DNA of 53,374 bases from E44-bin46 sp964354655. GTDB lineage: Bacteria; Chloroflexota; Dehalococcoidia; Dehalococcoidales; E44-bin46. Where the stretch lies: the NCBI GenBank assembly GCA_964354655.1, contig CAYHAL010000007.1, positions 1-53,374 of the forward strand, in the 5' to 3' direction. Positions 1 through 8,186 of the stretch are shown one piece after another (the stretch's first letter is position 1; every line of letters begins with the position of its first letter). The position numbers and the translations under genes are program-made. Below the pieces are notes generated by a model. It had not been told where the DNA came from. It saw only the letters and a list, made by a program, of their open reading frames with translations, and did not search any database.

Positions 1-225
1 GGTCAGAAGTGCCCCCGGTGCAAAATAATCGGTTGCACAAGTCGCCCAATTGTTTATAGCTTCCTTTTTAGAAACCCTATTTCCTTCTGCTGAGGTGTTG
101 CAATTTGGTGGCTCATTCCCCTAGGAGGAGGAGCCAAACAAGACCACTGCTACCTGTCCTGATCAGGCAAAGCCGGTGGTGTTTGAATTGAGGCGCAGCC
201 TACCTTAGCCGGAGACTTGGGGTGC

Positions 226-537
226 TTATTCCTCTTCTTTGCCCCAGTTTTGCATTATTTGCTTTAGGTGTTGGGCAAGCTTGGGCTTGGTTCGTAGGCG
301 TTCAATGAAGATGGGGCATCCTTCCAGCAGGGAGTTTTGGGCAGCGGTTGCCATGCTGGAAAGGAGGCTCTGTATACCTAGGTCGGCCTGCGGCGAGATA
401 TTCATCCCTGGGGCTGAGGATTCTAGCTGACGGCGGATGTCCTCGGCAGTGAACCTCATCGGCAGCACGCAGGACTTATACCACGTGCACTCCTTGCACT
501 GGGCCATAGCATAGGCTTCATCTAAAATATCACCCAT
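226..537 (-). CDS. Hypothetical protein with N-terminal Cys cluster
   Basis: A 103-aa soluble protein that I do not recognise. Three cysteines sit close together near the N-terminus (C-x2-C-x5-C, residues 14-23) and a fourth lies near residue 74, so a small metal site is possible. The rest looks helical, with an acidic C-terminus. The ATG is preceded by a G-rich ribosome-binding stretch. It stands alone, with no clear operon partner. It could be a lineage-specific orphan. Confidence 0.55.
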   Translation of the reverse strand: MGDILDEAYAMAQCKECTWYKSCVLPMRFTAEDIRRQLESSAPGMNISPQADLGIQSLLSSMATAAQNSLLEGCPIFIERLRTKPKLAQHLKQIMQNWGKEEE

Positions 538-1060
538 ATCTAACCCCCTTACTTTGTCATTGCCAGCTTACTCAGGCTGTTTTCTATTTCCATCCCCTAC
601 CCCCACAGGTAAAGTTAATGCTAATCAATTTAACCCTAAATATCAAGCTAGCGCATTATTCTGAGCAGGTTATACCCAGGACGAAAAAGTCTATAATAGC
701 TATTTAATGCCAGCAAAAGATATGACTATGCCTTTTAAAGACACGCCCTAACATTGAACAAATCGCTAGAATGTGCAACAAAAGCCTCTTTTATGATATT
801 TGATAACCGCACTAGATAATCCTCTCGCCCTGCTGGAAACGAAGATCGCCAAAAGAAAAGCCCTCTACCGTTAAAAGTAGAGGACGTTAACGCTTACTAT
901 CTGGAGGCGAGTTTTAAGGCAGAATTCCTATTCTAGATAAACTCATAACTTATGCACTGAGCGACCGGGCCAGACGTTGCCCATTGAACAGACCAAGCTG
1001 TCGGCAATAGCAATCCGATTCTGGTCAGCTTGTTTTACCTTTCCACAGGCGTCACATCTC
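538..1060. other. Intergenic stretch without a recognisable gene
   Basis: No supportable coding region was seen on either strand. The only structure is a hairpin near 862-883, listed separately as a possible terminator for the minus-strand gene next door. Confidence 0.5.
849..883 (-). terminator. Possible intrinsic terminator downstream of ATC-hydrolase-like gene
   Basis: Read on the minus strand, a 7-bp perfect stem (CCTCTAC / GTAGAGG, 862-883) with an 8-nt loop is followed by a T-rich tract. It lies downstream of the minus-strand gene ending at 1061. The distance of about 180 nt makes the assignment tentative. Confidence 0.35.
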
Positions 1061-1432
1061 TTATTTGGCTCTAATAGAGCGCTCGAGTCTGAAATCGCAC
1101 ATCGGTGCCTCGGTAGCTAAAGTGCCCGTACGTTTGAACTGCCACCCAGCCTCAGCACCCATTCTAGGGAAGACGGCCTCATCTATATAGCAAAAGGTGG
1201 GATAGCACAGGGAGGAGTTGCCAAACTCCTTGGCAATTTCGTCCCAACCACAGTACTTGTAGTTGCACGCAAACGCGTTGTCGGTGTCCTCTGCTATCTC
1301 AACTTCGAGAAGTCCGGAACGCTCATTCGCAGCGCAAAGAGCTTTCATCCACTCCTTAAAGCACCTGAACACATCCCCCACGCCCTCAACTCCGCCACGC
1401 TGGGTGAGCTTTGACCAATTGTGCTTTCTCAT
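1061..1432 (-). pseudogene. ATC hydrolase-family protein, C-terminal part only
   Basis: The 123 aa resemble the C-terminal half of the L-2-amino-thiazoline-4-carboxylic acid hydrolase family. A Cys-Gly-Trp core is followed by a Leu-Cys-Tyr-Pro segment with a Cys and an acidic residue, then an Arg-Thr-Gly-Thr-Leu-Ala motif and a closing Cys-Asp-Phe-Arg. Family members are usually 180-250 aa, so the N-terminal part is missing. No matching upstream reading frame is visible. A tRNA-3'-end-like sequence lies directly beyond its 5' end, which fits truncation by recombination. It may be a remnant and not a working enzyme. Confidence 0.55.
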
Positions 1433-1453
1433 TCGCTTTGACTCTTTTCGTAT

Positions 1454-1482
1454 AGGGGTTCAAATCCACTAGGTGCTACCAT
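1454..1482 (+). other. tRNA 3'-end-like fragment (possible attachment-site scar)
   Basis: The sequence reads as a T-arm with loop TTCAAAT and a 4-of-5 paired stem, then a 7-nt acceptor strand, a discriminator A and an encoded CCA. No matching 5' acceptor strand or anticodon arm lies upstream. This is what remains when an element recombines at the 3' end of a tRNA gene, but it could be chance. Confidence 0.35.
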
Positions 1483-1566
1483 TGAGAACGTGGACTGGAT
1501 TTGTCTGACTTATTGATGATCCGAGATTTGTGATAAAATATAAAGCGAAAATGAGGATAATACGAA

Positions 1567-2523
1567 ATGGTTATATCTCAGAAAAATTCAGAAGAGAAAC
1601 AATTGAATTTAAAGATAATTACCTGGGGTGACCTAAGTTGGGTTGACATTGTAGAGCCGACAGAAGAAGCGAAAAAGTATCTGGCGGAGCATTACAATTT
1701 CCACCCGCTAGACCTTGATGATTGCCTCAGCCGCAGGCAACTCTCCAAAGTAGATGAATACCGGGAGTATCTGTTTGTAATCCTCCACCTCCCAGTTTAC
1801 GATCAGATGACGCGGGTAACTAAAATAAGACAGTGGTCAGCATTTGTTGGTGACAAACTCCTCGTTACGCTTCGCCCCGGGGAGCTTAAATCACTGGACG
1901 CGCTGTTCCGGCAGTGCGAGCTTAGTGAGGAATCCCGGCAGGAATATATGAGCCAGGGCTCTGGCTACCTGCTGTACCTAATACTTGACCGGGCAGTAGA
2001 TTCTTATTTCCCGGTCCTGGACAAAATCATGAGCTTGCTGGAGGATATAGAAGACAGTGTTTTTGATGAGGAAGTTGAGGCAGGTAAGGAACTGAGTATT
2101 CTACGGCGGGACGTTATTGCCCAGCGGCGCGCTATGTTCCCGACGCGCACGCTCTTAGTGGAGCTAGAAAACAAGCTGAAACGCTTTACTAAAACGGATT
2201 TAACCGTCTACTTTGGTGACCTCATAGACCACATGAACAAGATATGTGAGACCTTGGACGAATGTAAAGAAGTTAGCGAAGTATTTAAAGACGCTGATTC
2301 TGTTCAGAGTAATTATCGCGCCAACCGCCTCATTCGCATCATGGCTACCGTATTTGCCATCGCATTGCCCTTTTTGGTCGTCTCCAGTCTTTATGGTATG
2401 CGTGTAATACCACCCGGAGGCGTAGATAAAGGCGGTCCTCAAACTTTCGTCTTGCCACTGGTAATTATCTTTGTTATTATCGGGGCGATGCTATATTTCT
2501 TCCGGCGCAAGCATTTAATATAG
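1567..2523 (+). CDS. corA: CorA-family divalent cation transporter with altered GMN motif
   Basis: A 318-aa CorA-type Mg2+/divalent metal channel subunit. The N-terminal two thirds (residues 1-250) form the cytoplasmic alpha/beta and long-helix funnel, including a conserved aromatic Tyr-Phe-Pro region. The C-terminus has two membrane helices (about 258-280 and 290-311) and ends in a basic tail. The signature Gly-Met-Asn loop after the first helix reads Gly-Met-Arg here (about residue 278). The Asn is normally central to selecting hydrated Mg2+, so selectivity or direction may differ, as in ZntB-type relatives. It converges with an MgtA-type ATPase gene, forming a Mg2+ transport locus. Confidence 0.88.
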   Translation: MVISQKNSEEKQLNLKIITWGDLSWVDIVEPTEEAKKYLAEHYNFHPLDLDDCLSRRQLSKVDEYREYLFVILHLPVYDQMTRVTKIRQWSAFVGDKLLVTLRPGELKSLDALFRQCELSEESRQEYMSQGSGYLLYLILDRAVDSYFPVLDKIMSLLEDIEDSVFDEEVEAGKELSILRRDVIAQRRAMFPTRTLLVELENKLKRFTKTDLTVYFGDLIDHMNKICETLDECKEVSEVFKDADSVQSNYRANRLIRIMATVFAIALPFLVVSSLYGMRVIPPGGVDKGGPQTFVLPLVIIFVIIGAMLYFFRRKHLI

Positions 2524-2671
2524 ACACAGTCGAATACGGAAAGCTTCAAACGAACTTACACTTCGTTTCACCTTTGTATTTTACGACGGGTCCGAATGCC
2601 GACCTATAATGCGAAATCAGCCGACTCTCGGAAAATTGTCTGGCGTAGCTGAATATCATTAAGCTATGCTG

Positions 2672-5344
2672 TTACCTCGCAGACTCACCCACAGTCGCAT
2701 ATCTCCGGTAGAACCGTTTCTTCATAAGTTCCACTAGCCCCAGGTAACCGACGATGAAAACCGCGAGTATCAGCAGGAAATTCGGTGGCAATGCTACGAA
2801 CCCAAAAAAGGTGCCAACAAAAGTAAATGGAAGTACCAAAGCAAAAATAAGAATGCCTGTGATGTTCAGCAACAAAAACTTGCTTGGCTTGCTCCGGTAG
2901 AATGGTATTTTCCTGGTTCTTATGACAAATATAACTAGTGTCTGTGTGAATAATGATTCAACAAACCACGCTGTCTGGAACAAAGGCGCTGACGCTTTGA
3001 AGACAAAGAGCATAACGAAAAAGGTGAGGAAGTCGAAGATTGAACTGATGGGTCCAAAGGAAACCATGAAGTTCCTGATAAAGGGTATGTGGAGTCTTTG
3101 TGGCCGCTGGACATAAACCTGGTCAACATTGTCGGCCGGTATGGCTAGTTGGGCGAAGGAATACAGGAGATTGTTCAGCAGTATCTGTATTGGCAGCATA
3201 GGCAGGAATGGTAAAAACAGTGACGCCGCGGCCGCGCTAAACATATTACCAAAATTGGAACTGATTGCCATCATGATATACTTCATGGTATTACCGAAGG
3301 TCTTTCTGCCTTCGACTACCCCATCTCTTATTACTTTCAAGTCATTATTTAAGAGTATAATCTCAGCAGATTCCTTGGCAACGTCCACAGCATTCGCAAC
3401 CGATATACTGACATCAGCCACCTTCATGGAAGGCGTGTCATTGATGCCATCGCCGATAAACCCGACAACGTGTCCATTGGCTTTGAGGGCATTCATTATC
3501 CGGTTCTTCTGTACCGGAGTAACGCGGGTGAAGATATCAGCTCTTTCCACGGCTCTGGCCAGTGCGTCATCATCCATGGCTTCAATTTCACTGCTGCGCA
3601 CAATGTTTATAGCTTCAATCTTAATGGTACGCACAATACGTCCAAGCCCATCTGCTTGGTCGTATTCTTTGCCGCGACGGAATTGAGATACCTGAAAGCC
3701 TAGCTGCTGACTAATCTTGCTAGTGACAATCTCGTTATCGCCGGTTAGAATTTTGAGCTTCACTCCGGCCTGTCTCAGCAGCTCCAGTGATTCCCCAGCA
3801 GTTTCCTTAACCGGGTCCATAAAAGCGATGAAACCAAGAAAAACCATGTCGTTTTCATCGGCTGTGGAATAGGTCAGTTTGCTCTCTGCCATATTTCGGT
3901 AGGACACGCTGAGAACCCGGAATCCTTGGGAACTTAAGTCATGATATCTCCGCTCAATTTTACTTCTGGCCTCACTTGTCAGGCCATATATCTCCCCATC
4001 GAGTTCGTAGTGTGAAATAACCTTGGAGATTTCCTCCGGCGCTCCCTTGGTAATAAGAAGGGTCTGTTGATTCTCGCCGACTACCACGGAAAGTCGCTTT
4101 CGAGTGAAATCAAAGGGGATTTCATCAATCCTCTGGTAATGGCCGGTATTGACTTCCTCATGCCTGAGTATGGCCTCATCAAGCGGGCTTCTAAGTCCGG
4201 TTTGGTAACGGCTATTCAGAAGGGAGTATAGGAATACCTTCTCTGAATCCTTGCCTTCCATATCCACATGCAGTATGACGGTGACCCTATTCTCGGTTAA
4301 AGTGCCAGTTTTGTCAGCGCATAAGACATCCATGCTGCCAAAATTCTGGATTGATGCAAGACGCTTTACGATAACGCCTTTCTTTGACATGTTAGCAGCG
4401 CCCCTAGCAAGATTTATGGAAAGAATCATTGGCAATAGTTCCGGAGTTAACCCCACTGCCAGAGCAACGGCAAACAGCATGGACTCCAGGACACTGTGTT
4501 TAAATAAGGCGTTGATAAAAAACACAGAGATAACGAGGGCAAAGGTTACTTGCATAATGAAAAAACCAAACCTCGTCAGCCCCTTTTCAGACTCAGTTTC
4601 AGGCTTTCTCTCAATAGTCTTCCTAACAATTTCTCCATATTGAGTAAGACCTCCTGTCTTAACAATAACTGCTGTCGCGGCACCGTTTGTTACTGACGTG
4701 CCCATAAAGAGATAATTATTCCATCTGCCTGTATCAGTGATATTAGCGTCCTTAAGCGCTTCAGTAGTCTTTTCTGCCGGGAACGATTCTCCGGTTAGAG
4801 CCGACTGGTCTACGAAAAAATCCTTGGCGCTGATTATCCTGGCGTCGGCCGGAACGATATCTCCTGCGGAAAGGGCGATAACGTCACCAGGGACTAGCTC
4901 TGAAATCTTGATATCCTGCTTAATACCATTTCTAAAAACGGTCGTGGTGGTAGCTACCCTTCTTCTCAATTCTTCTGCGGCCCTTTCTGCCCGGTATTCC
5001 TGAAAGAAGTCAAGAATCACACTCACCAAAACGATGGAAAGGATAATTACTGCATTTATAAGCTCCCTCAGTATGCCCGATACAATAGCTGCGATTATCA
5101 GTACTATGACTAATGGACTCCGGAAGTGGGAAAAAAATTCGATGAGGACTGGCCTCTTTCTTTTCTTGGTAACCTCATTAGGACCATAGTTCTCCAAACG
5201 CTCTGCCACCTCTTCGGTGGTAAGCCCCGCTGCTGAGGTATCTAGCCGGCTCAGTAGCTCACCCGAAGGCAGAGACAAAATCTCTTCGGTGCTTATCAAG
5301 CTTGCGCCAGCCGATAGACTTTTTGTAGCTTGTTTACTTAACAT
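2672..5344 (-). CDS. mgtA: Mg2+-importing P-type ATPase (P3B, MgtA/MgtB type)
   Basis: An 890-aa P-type ATPase that drives Mg2+ uptake across the cytoplasmic membrane. From N to C: a cation-transporter N-domain; two membrane helices; an actuator domain with TGES; two more helices with a PEL-type motif; the phosphorylation site DKTGTLTE; nucleotide-binding KGAPE; the TGDN and GDGINDTPS hinge motifs; and a C-terminal membrane bundle. Length and motif order fit full-length MgtA. The short Leu/Ser-rich N-terminus is normal for the family. A strong promoter sits about 55 bp upstream. Its partner across the convergent intergenic region is a CorA-like channel. Confidence 0.95.
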   Translation of the reverse strand: MLSKQATKSLSAGASLISTEEILSLPSGELLSRLDTSAAGLTTEEVAERLENYGPNEVTKKRKRPVLIEFFSHFRSPLVIVLIIAAIVSGILRELINAVIILSIVLVSVILDFFQEYRAERAAEELRRRVATTTTVFRNGIKQDIKISELVPGDVIALSAGDIVPADARIISAKDFFVDQSALTGESFPAEKTTEALKDANITDTGRWNNYLFMGTSVTNGAATAVIVKTGGLTQYGEIVRKTIERKPETESEKGLTRFGFFIMQVTFALVISVFFINALFKHSVLESMLFAVALAVGLTPELLPMILSINLARGAANMSKKGVIVKRLASIQNFGSMDVLCADKTGTLTENRVTVILHVDMEGKDSEKVFLYSLLNSRYQTGLRSPLDEAILRHEEVNTGHYQRIDEIPFDFTRKRLSVVVGENQQTLLITKGAPEEISKVISHYELDGEIYGLTSEARSKIERRYHDLSSQGFRVLSVSYRNMAESKLTYSTADENDMVFLGFIAFMDPVKETAGESLELLRQAGVKLKILTGDNEIVTSKISQQLGFQVSQFRRGKEYDQADGLGRIVRTIKIEAINIVRSSEIEAMDDDALARAVERADIFTRVTPVQKNRIMNALKANGHVVGFIGDGINDTPSMKVADVSISVANAVDVAKESAEIILLNNDLKVIRDGVVEGRKTFGNTMKYIMMAISSNFGNMFSAAAASLFLPFLPMLPIQILLNNLLYSFAQLAIPADNVDQVYVQRPQRLHIPFIRNFMVSFGPISSIFDFLTFFVMLFVFKASAPLFQTAWFVESLFTQTLVIFVIRTRKIPFYRSKPSKFLLLNITGILIFALVLPFTFVGTFFGFVALPPNFLLILAVFIVGYLGLVELMKKRFYRRYATVGESAR

Positions 5345-5399
5345 TAGTCCGCAGCTTTCCTACTCGGCAAAGTGAAAAAACTCTGACAGTCCACGTTTG

Positions 5400-5428
5400 T
5401 TTATAGTCTACTCCCACTATTGTGTCAA
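5400..5428 (-). promoter_or_regulatory. Near-consensus sigma-70 promoter of mgtA
   Basis: On the minus strand, TTGACA (5428-5423) is followed by exactly 17 nt and then TATAAA (5405-5400). The predicted start lies about 50 nt before the mgtA ATG, so there is no room for an M-box Mg2+ riboswitch. Confidence 0.75.
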
Positions 5429-6045
5429 GACAACTTCTACTTAATTGTTGAGTAGTACTACCCGTGTAAAGGCGTTAACAATGTAGGTTGACTGAACGGG
5501 CGAATGCCCCGAGTTTTGCCCGCCTCTCTAAGTTGCGTGAGGAATTCACTTTGTTTCCACAGCTTTGGTCTGCTATCTATTAGCGAGGGGATTTGAACCA
5601 CAACGATCTAACAGAGTTGATCCACAAGGTCTACCGAGAAAACCAAAAAACTTTTAGCTTCTTCACGCAGGGCCGGGACCAGATTATCGCTTGCATTAAG
5701 ATGGACAGCGACTGGTTCCCTGCATGGTTGAGAGACAATCCGCCTCCGCCTGGGGTGGAGCTGTGAAGTCTGATATGTGGTGACCAAGCAACGAATCATT
5801 TGGCTCAGTCTGCAGGCTATGACCGACCACACATTTTGAGTGATTGTTCAGTGTGAGCCTATTGGTAGTCATACCGTGAGTTGCATTTGTGCAGCTACCA
5901 CAGCGCTGTTTGCTCCAGCGAGGACGAGTTCTGTTTAATAGCTCGGGTTGTGCGAGGCCAAGTCTAGGTAATTTGATTACCACAGTTTACTGTCAGTTTG
6001 AGCCTTGGAATATTGCGGCCATGCGATTCATAATTGCCTCGCCTA
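5429..6045. other. Intergenic stretch without a recognisable gene
   Basis: Several short overlapping frames exist on both strands, but none has a good ribosome-binding site or a recognisable domain. A weak T-arm-like sequence near 5560-5590 (minus) was considered and rejected. The stretch may be decayed accessory DNA. Confidence 0.45.
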
Positions 6046-6522
6046 TCATCGCATCCGTCGTATGTATTCCAATAACTGCTCTCCCACAGCCTGTTCCATG
6101 CCATAAATTCCCCGTTGTGGCATACGAATAACCGGAAGGTCACCGAAGCCATGCTTTCTGAGTTCTTCTACCAAAACCGGGGGCTTCAACCCGTCAGGGT
6201 ATTGCCTTTCTATTAAGACAGTTGGTAGTTGCCGAAGCCTTTCTCTCTCATGCGTGTCTGCCCAAAAGCGGTTATCACTCTTCTTAAGCAGCTCTATTTG
6301 GTCATCGGCCTCCCGCTTATGAGGTGGTACAGAGAGCACCTTCGCAACATCATAAATACCCCTATTGGTGCCCGCATGCCAAATGAATGCTACATCGTCA
6401 ATAGCTATGTCATCTCCATATCTACTTATGTGCCAATAGTCCCTATTTTGCGGAACGCCAGGCGGGTTATGAACGTTAACAGGTAAGAGCTTAGGGTTGT
6501 GGTGAAGTATCCAGTATTGCAT
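6046..6522 (-). CDS. EVE domain-containing protein
   Basis: A 158-aa single-domain protein of the EVE/PUA-like fold. The opening Tyr-Trp-Ile-x-His-Asn-Pro, the Asp-Asp-Val-Ala-Phe-Ile-Trp-His-Ala-Gly strand near residue 45 and the following Gly-Ile-Tyr-Asp-Val-Ala are typical. EVE domains have an aromatic pocket for modified bases and are common beside restriction enzymes and other anti-phage systems. The start is supported by AAGGAGG six bases before the ATG. Its neighbours are a restriction-like winged helix and a DUF1524 remnant, so it may belong to a decayed defence cluster. No fused nuclease domain is present. Confidence 0.8.
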   Translation of the reverse strand: MQYWILHHNPKLLPVNVHNPPGVPQNRDYWHISRYGDDIAIDDVAFIWHAGTNRGIYDVAKVLSVPPHKREADDQIELLKKSDNRFWADTHERERLRQLPTVLIERQYPDGLKPPVLVEELRKHGFGDLPVIRMPQRGIYGMEQAVGEQLLEYIRRMR

Positions 6523-6932
6523 TTTTAACCTCCTTCTGAGTGGCAGCTTCTTGATTGAGAGCTTATACTAATTATACCAGATGAACTCAAGCAACGGGCC
6601 TCAAATAAGAAATCAACAAGTGCTGTAACGCCGGAATAAGCTCCTTCTTCTCAAAAAGTAGTCCGGGGACTGCCCCACAAAGCGCGCTTTACGGGACTTA
6701 AACTTTACGATTATTCCGGCTAGATGCTCAGACTGAAGGTCAGGTCGAAGTCCTGATAGTTCCACCTATTGATTCCTCAGCTCCACTTAGCTTCAGCAAG
6801 AACCACCTAAGTTATCAATAGTTAGAACTGTACCTTGACTAGAGAACACGACTCCCAACTATATTTGTGACCAATTACACTCCAAATGCTGGCATTCTTT
6901 GGTTTCAAGCCTTTTGTTGGATTATGCGTGCG
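6523..6932. other. Intergenic stretch without a recognisable gene
   Basis: No supportable coding region, RNA or repeat was found between the EVE gene and the Mrr-N-like gene. Confidence 0.45.
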
Positions 6933-7244
6933 TCAGCAGGACTGAAGCTTTATTCTACCTTTAGAGGTCAGCTTGTATGTTGAACCTTTGCTGCCATGTC
7001 GCTCCACTATTATATAACCTTCTGGACGCAGATAGTGATAGGCCACTCTACTTCCACAATAATCTCTCCACAATTCCTTCCCGTGATTACGTGTTATTTG
7101 ATTCCAGTCTTTGGAAGGGTCTAGAGAGTTACCGAATCTTTTATAGAAATTGTCTTCGATTTCTTCTACTGATGCTTCGCCACCCAGAGTTTCAAGTACC
7201 TGAAGTGTTGGACAAACAAAGTCTTTAATCTTGCTTAAAACCAT
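6933..7244 (-). CDS. Small winged-helix protein resembling the Mrr N-terminal domain
   Basis: A protein of about 103 aa with the look of the Mrr_N winged helix found at the N-terminus of type IV restriction enzymes: helices around 'TLQVLETLGG' and 'ASVEEIEDNF', then a basic beta wing ending in 'YKLTSKGR'. No Mrr catalytic domain (D-QxK motif) follows, so it is either a stand-alone DNA-binding protein or a truncated restriction subunit. I place the start at the second Met (7244), because the first Met overlaps an AAAGGAGGG ribosome-binding site that fits the second. It is probably linked in origin to the adjacent EVE and DUF1524 pieces. Confidence 0.6.
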   Translation of the reverse strand: MVLSKIKDFVCPTLQVLETLGGEASVEEIEDNFYKRFGNSLDPSKDWNQITRNHGKELWRDYCGSRVAYHYLRPEGYIIVERHGSKGSTYKLTSKGRIKLQSC

Positions 7245-7428
7245 TCTTCGCCCTCCTTTCATAGGTTGGATGCTACTCGTCTTTCAGAGCTACTATACAA
7301 TAATAGCAAAGCACATTACAAAAGCTCTACCTACTGATACCTCGGCTCCAGCTAGAGAGATTCGAGTCAACCGGCTAAGGTAGGGTGAAAGTTAAGGCGA
7401 AGGATAGCTATTATACAGCCCGCTCTAA

Positions 7429-7746
7429 CATGCTGGATTCAAACCAGAAGAATGGCCCTATCCAGAACAAGAAACAGCTGAAGAACGGGAGCAGGAATCA
7501 AGGCGCTGGACTCTTTTGCATAGTTTAGGTAACTTAACAATGTTAACCCAACCCCTTAATTCTGAGGTAAGTAATGGACCATTCAATTTAAAACGCCCAG
7601 AAATAACCAAGCAAAGCCTATTGGTTCTAAACTCATATTTTCAAAGATTTTCTGATAATGACGTTTGGAATGAGAAAACGATATTATGCCGGGGTTTACA
7701 TCTTGCTGCCCAAGCGGTAAAAGTATGGCAATATCCTGGAGCCTGA
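7429..7746 (+). pseudogene. DUF1524/HNH (GmrSD-type) C-terminal remnant
   Basis: The open frame from 7429 encodes about 105 aa with no true start. The 'LHSLGNLTMLTQPLNS' block, then 'SNGPF-KR' and a final Trp-x-x-Pro, are typical of the C-terminal end of DUF262/DUF1524 restriction proteins, just after the HNH centre. The DUF262 ParB-like domain and the His-Asn-His core are missing, because a stop (7426-7428) precedes the frame. This is a fragment of a modification-dependent restriction gene. Confidence 0.75.
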
Positions 7747-7992
7747 ATATATACGCTCGGTGTAATCAGCAAAAGACACTTTTCGTCATTTTGTTACTAC
7801 GAAGGGAAGTATCACAGTGTAAAAAGTAACCGCAGGTACAGGGGGAACCTACTTTCGTTTACAAAGAGACTCCCTTTAGTGTACAATGCATAGTTAGTTC
7901 TAGTTTAGGTTATTGCAAGCTTTTTCAAATCAATTCAGACTGCTAGGCATTGGGTGACCTCTAACTAGGATTCAGAAGAGAAGAGGTCTTCG

Positions 7993-8133
7993 ATGGGCTC
8001 TCAGGGCAAGTGAATGCAATGTGCTGGCTGTGGAACTACTTTCACCTTCACCGCTTCCGAACAGGGGGTTTTCCACCAGTAAAGGCCCCACTGGTTAGGT
8101 AAGAACGCTGCCTCAGTTGCCAGAGACTCAAGA
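7993..8133 (+). pseudogene. Decayed copy of the zinc-ribbon gene found at 10221
   Basis: The sequence aligns with the start of the intact gene at 10221 (ATG-x-Ser-x-Gln-x-Lys, then Cys-x2-Cys-Gly-Thr-Thr-Phe-Thr-Phe). It has in-frame stops at codon 7 and later, and at least one frameshift. The 100 bp upstream also resembles the leader of the intact gene (shared AGTTTAGGTTATT core), so gene and leader were duplicated together. The two copies flank typA. Confidence 0.75.
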
Positions 8134-8186
8134 CATTAGGCCGTTGCTGGCGTATTGCACTAACTGTCAACGGTGAGGCTAAATAT

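Noticed and set aside
1..93. Open frame from the window edge with a Cys-Pro-Arg-Cys motif
   Set aside because: Only 30 codons with one CxxC pair and no further similarity. It is too short at the edge to call a gene tail.
3129..3686. 185-codon plus-strand frame inside mgtA
   Set aside because: It is antisense to a fully conserved ATPase region with clear motifs. It has no ribosome-binding site or recognisable domain.
5345..5428. Possible Mg2+ riboswitch ahead of mgtA
   Set aside because: The near-consensus promoter leaves a leader of only about 50 nt, and no M-box-like blocks are visible.
5540..5600. tRNA T-arm-like sequence on the minus strand
   Set aside because: The loop TTCAAAT fits, but the stem has two mismatches in five and no acceptor or anticodon arm pairs with it.
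5696..5983. Minus-strand frame of 95 codons upstream of mgtA
   Set aside because: No recognisable motif, no ribosome-binding site, unusual amino acid mix, and it overlaps other equally weak frames.
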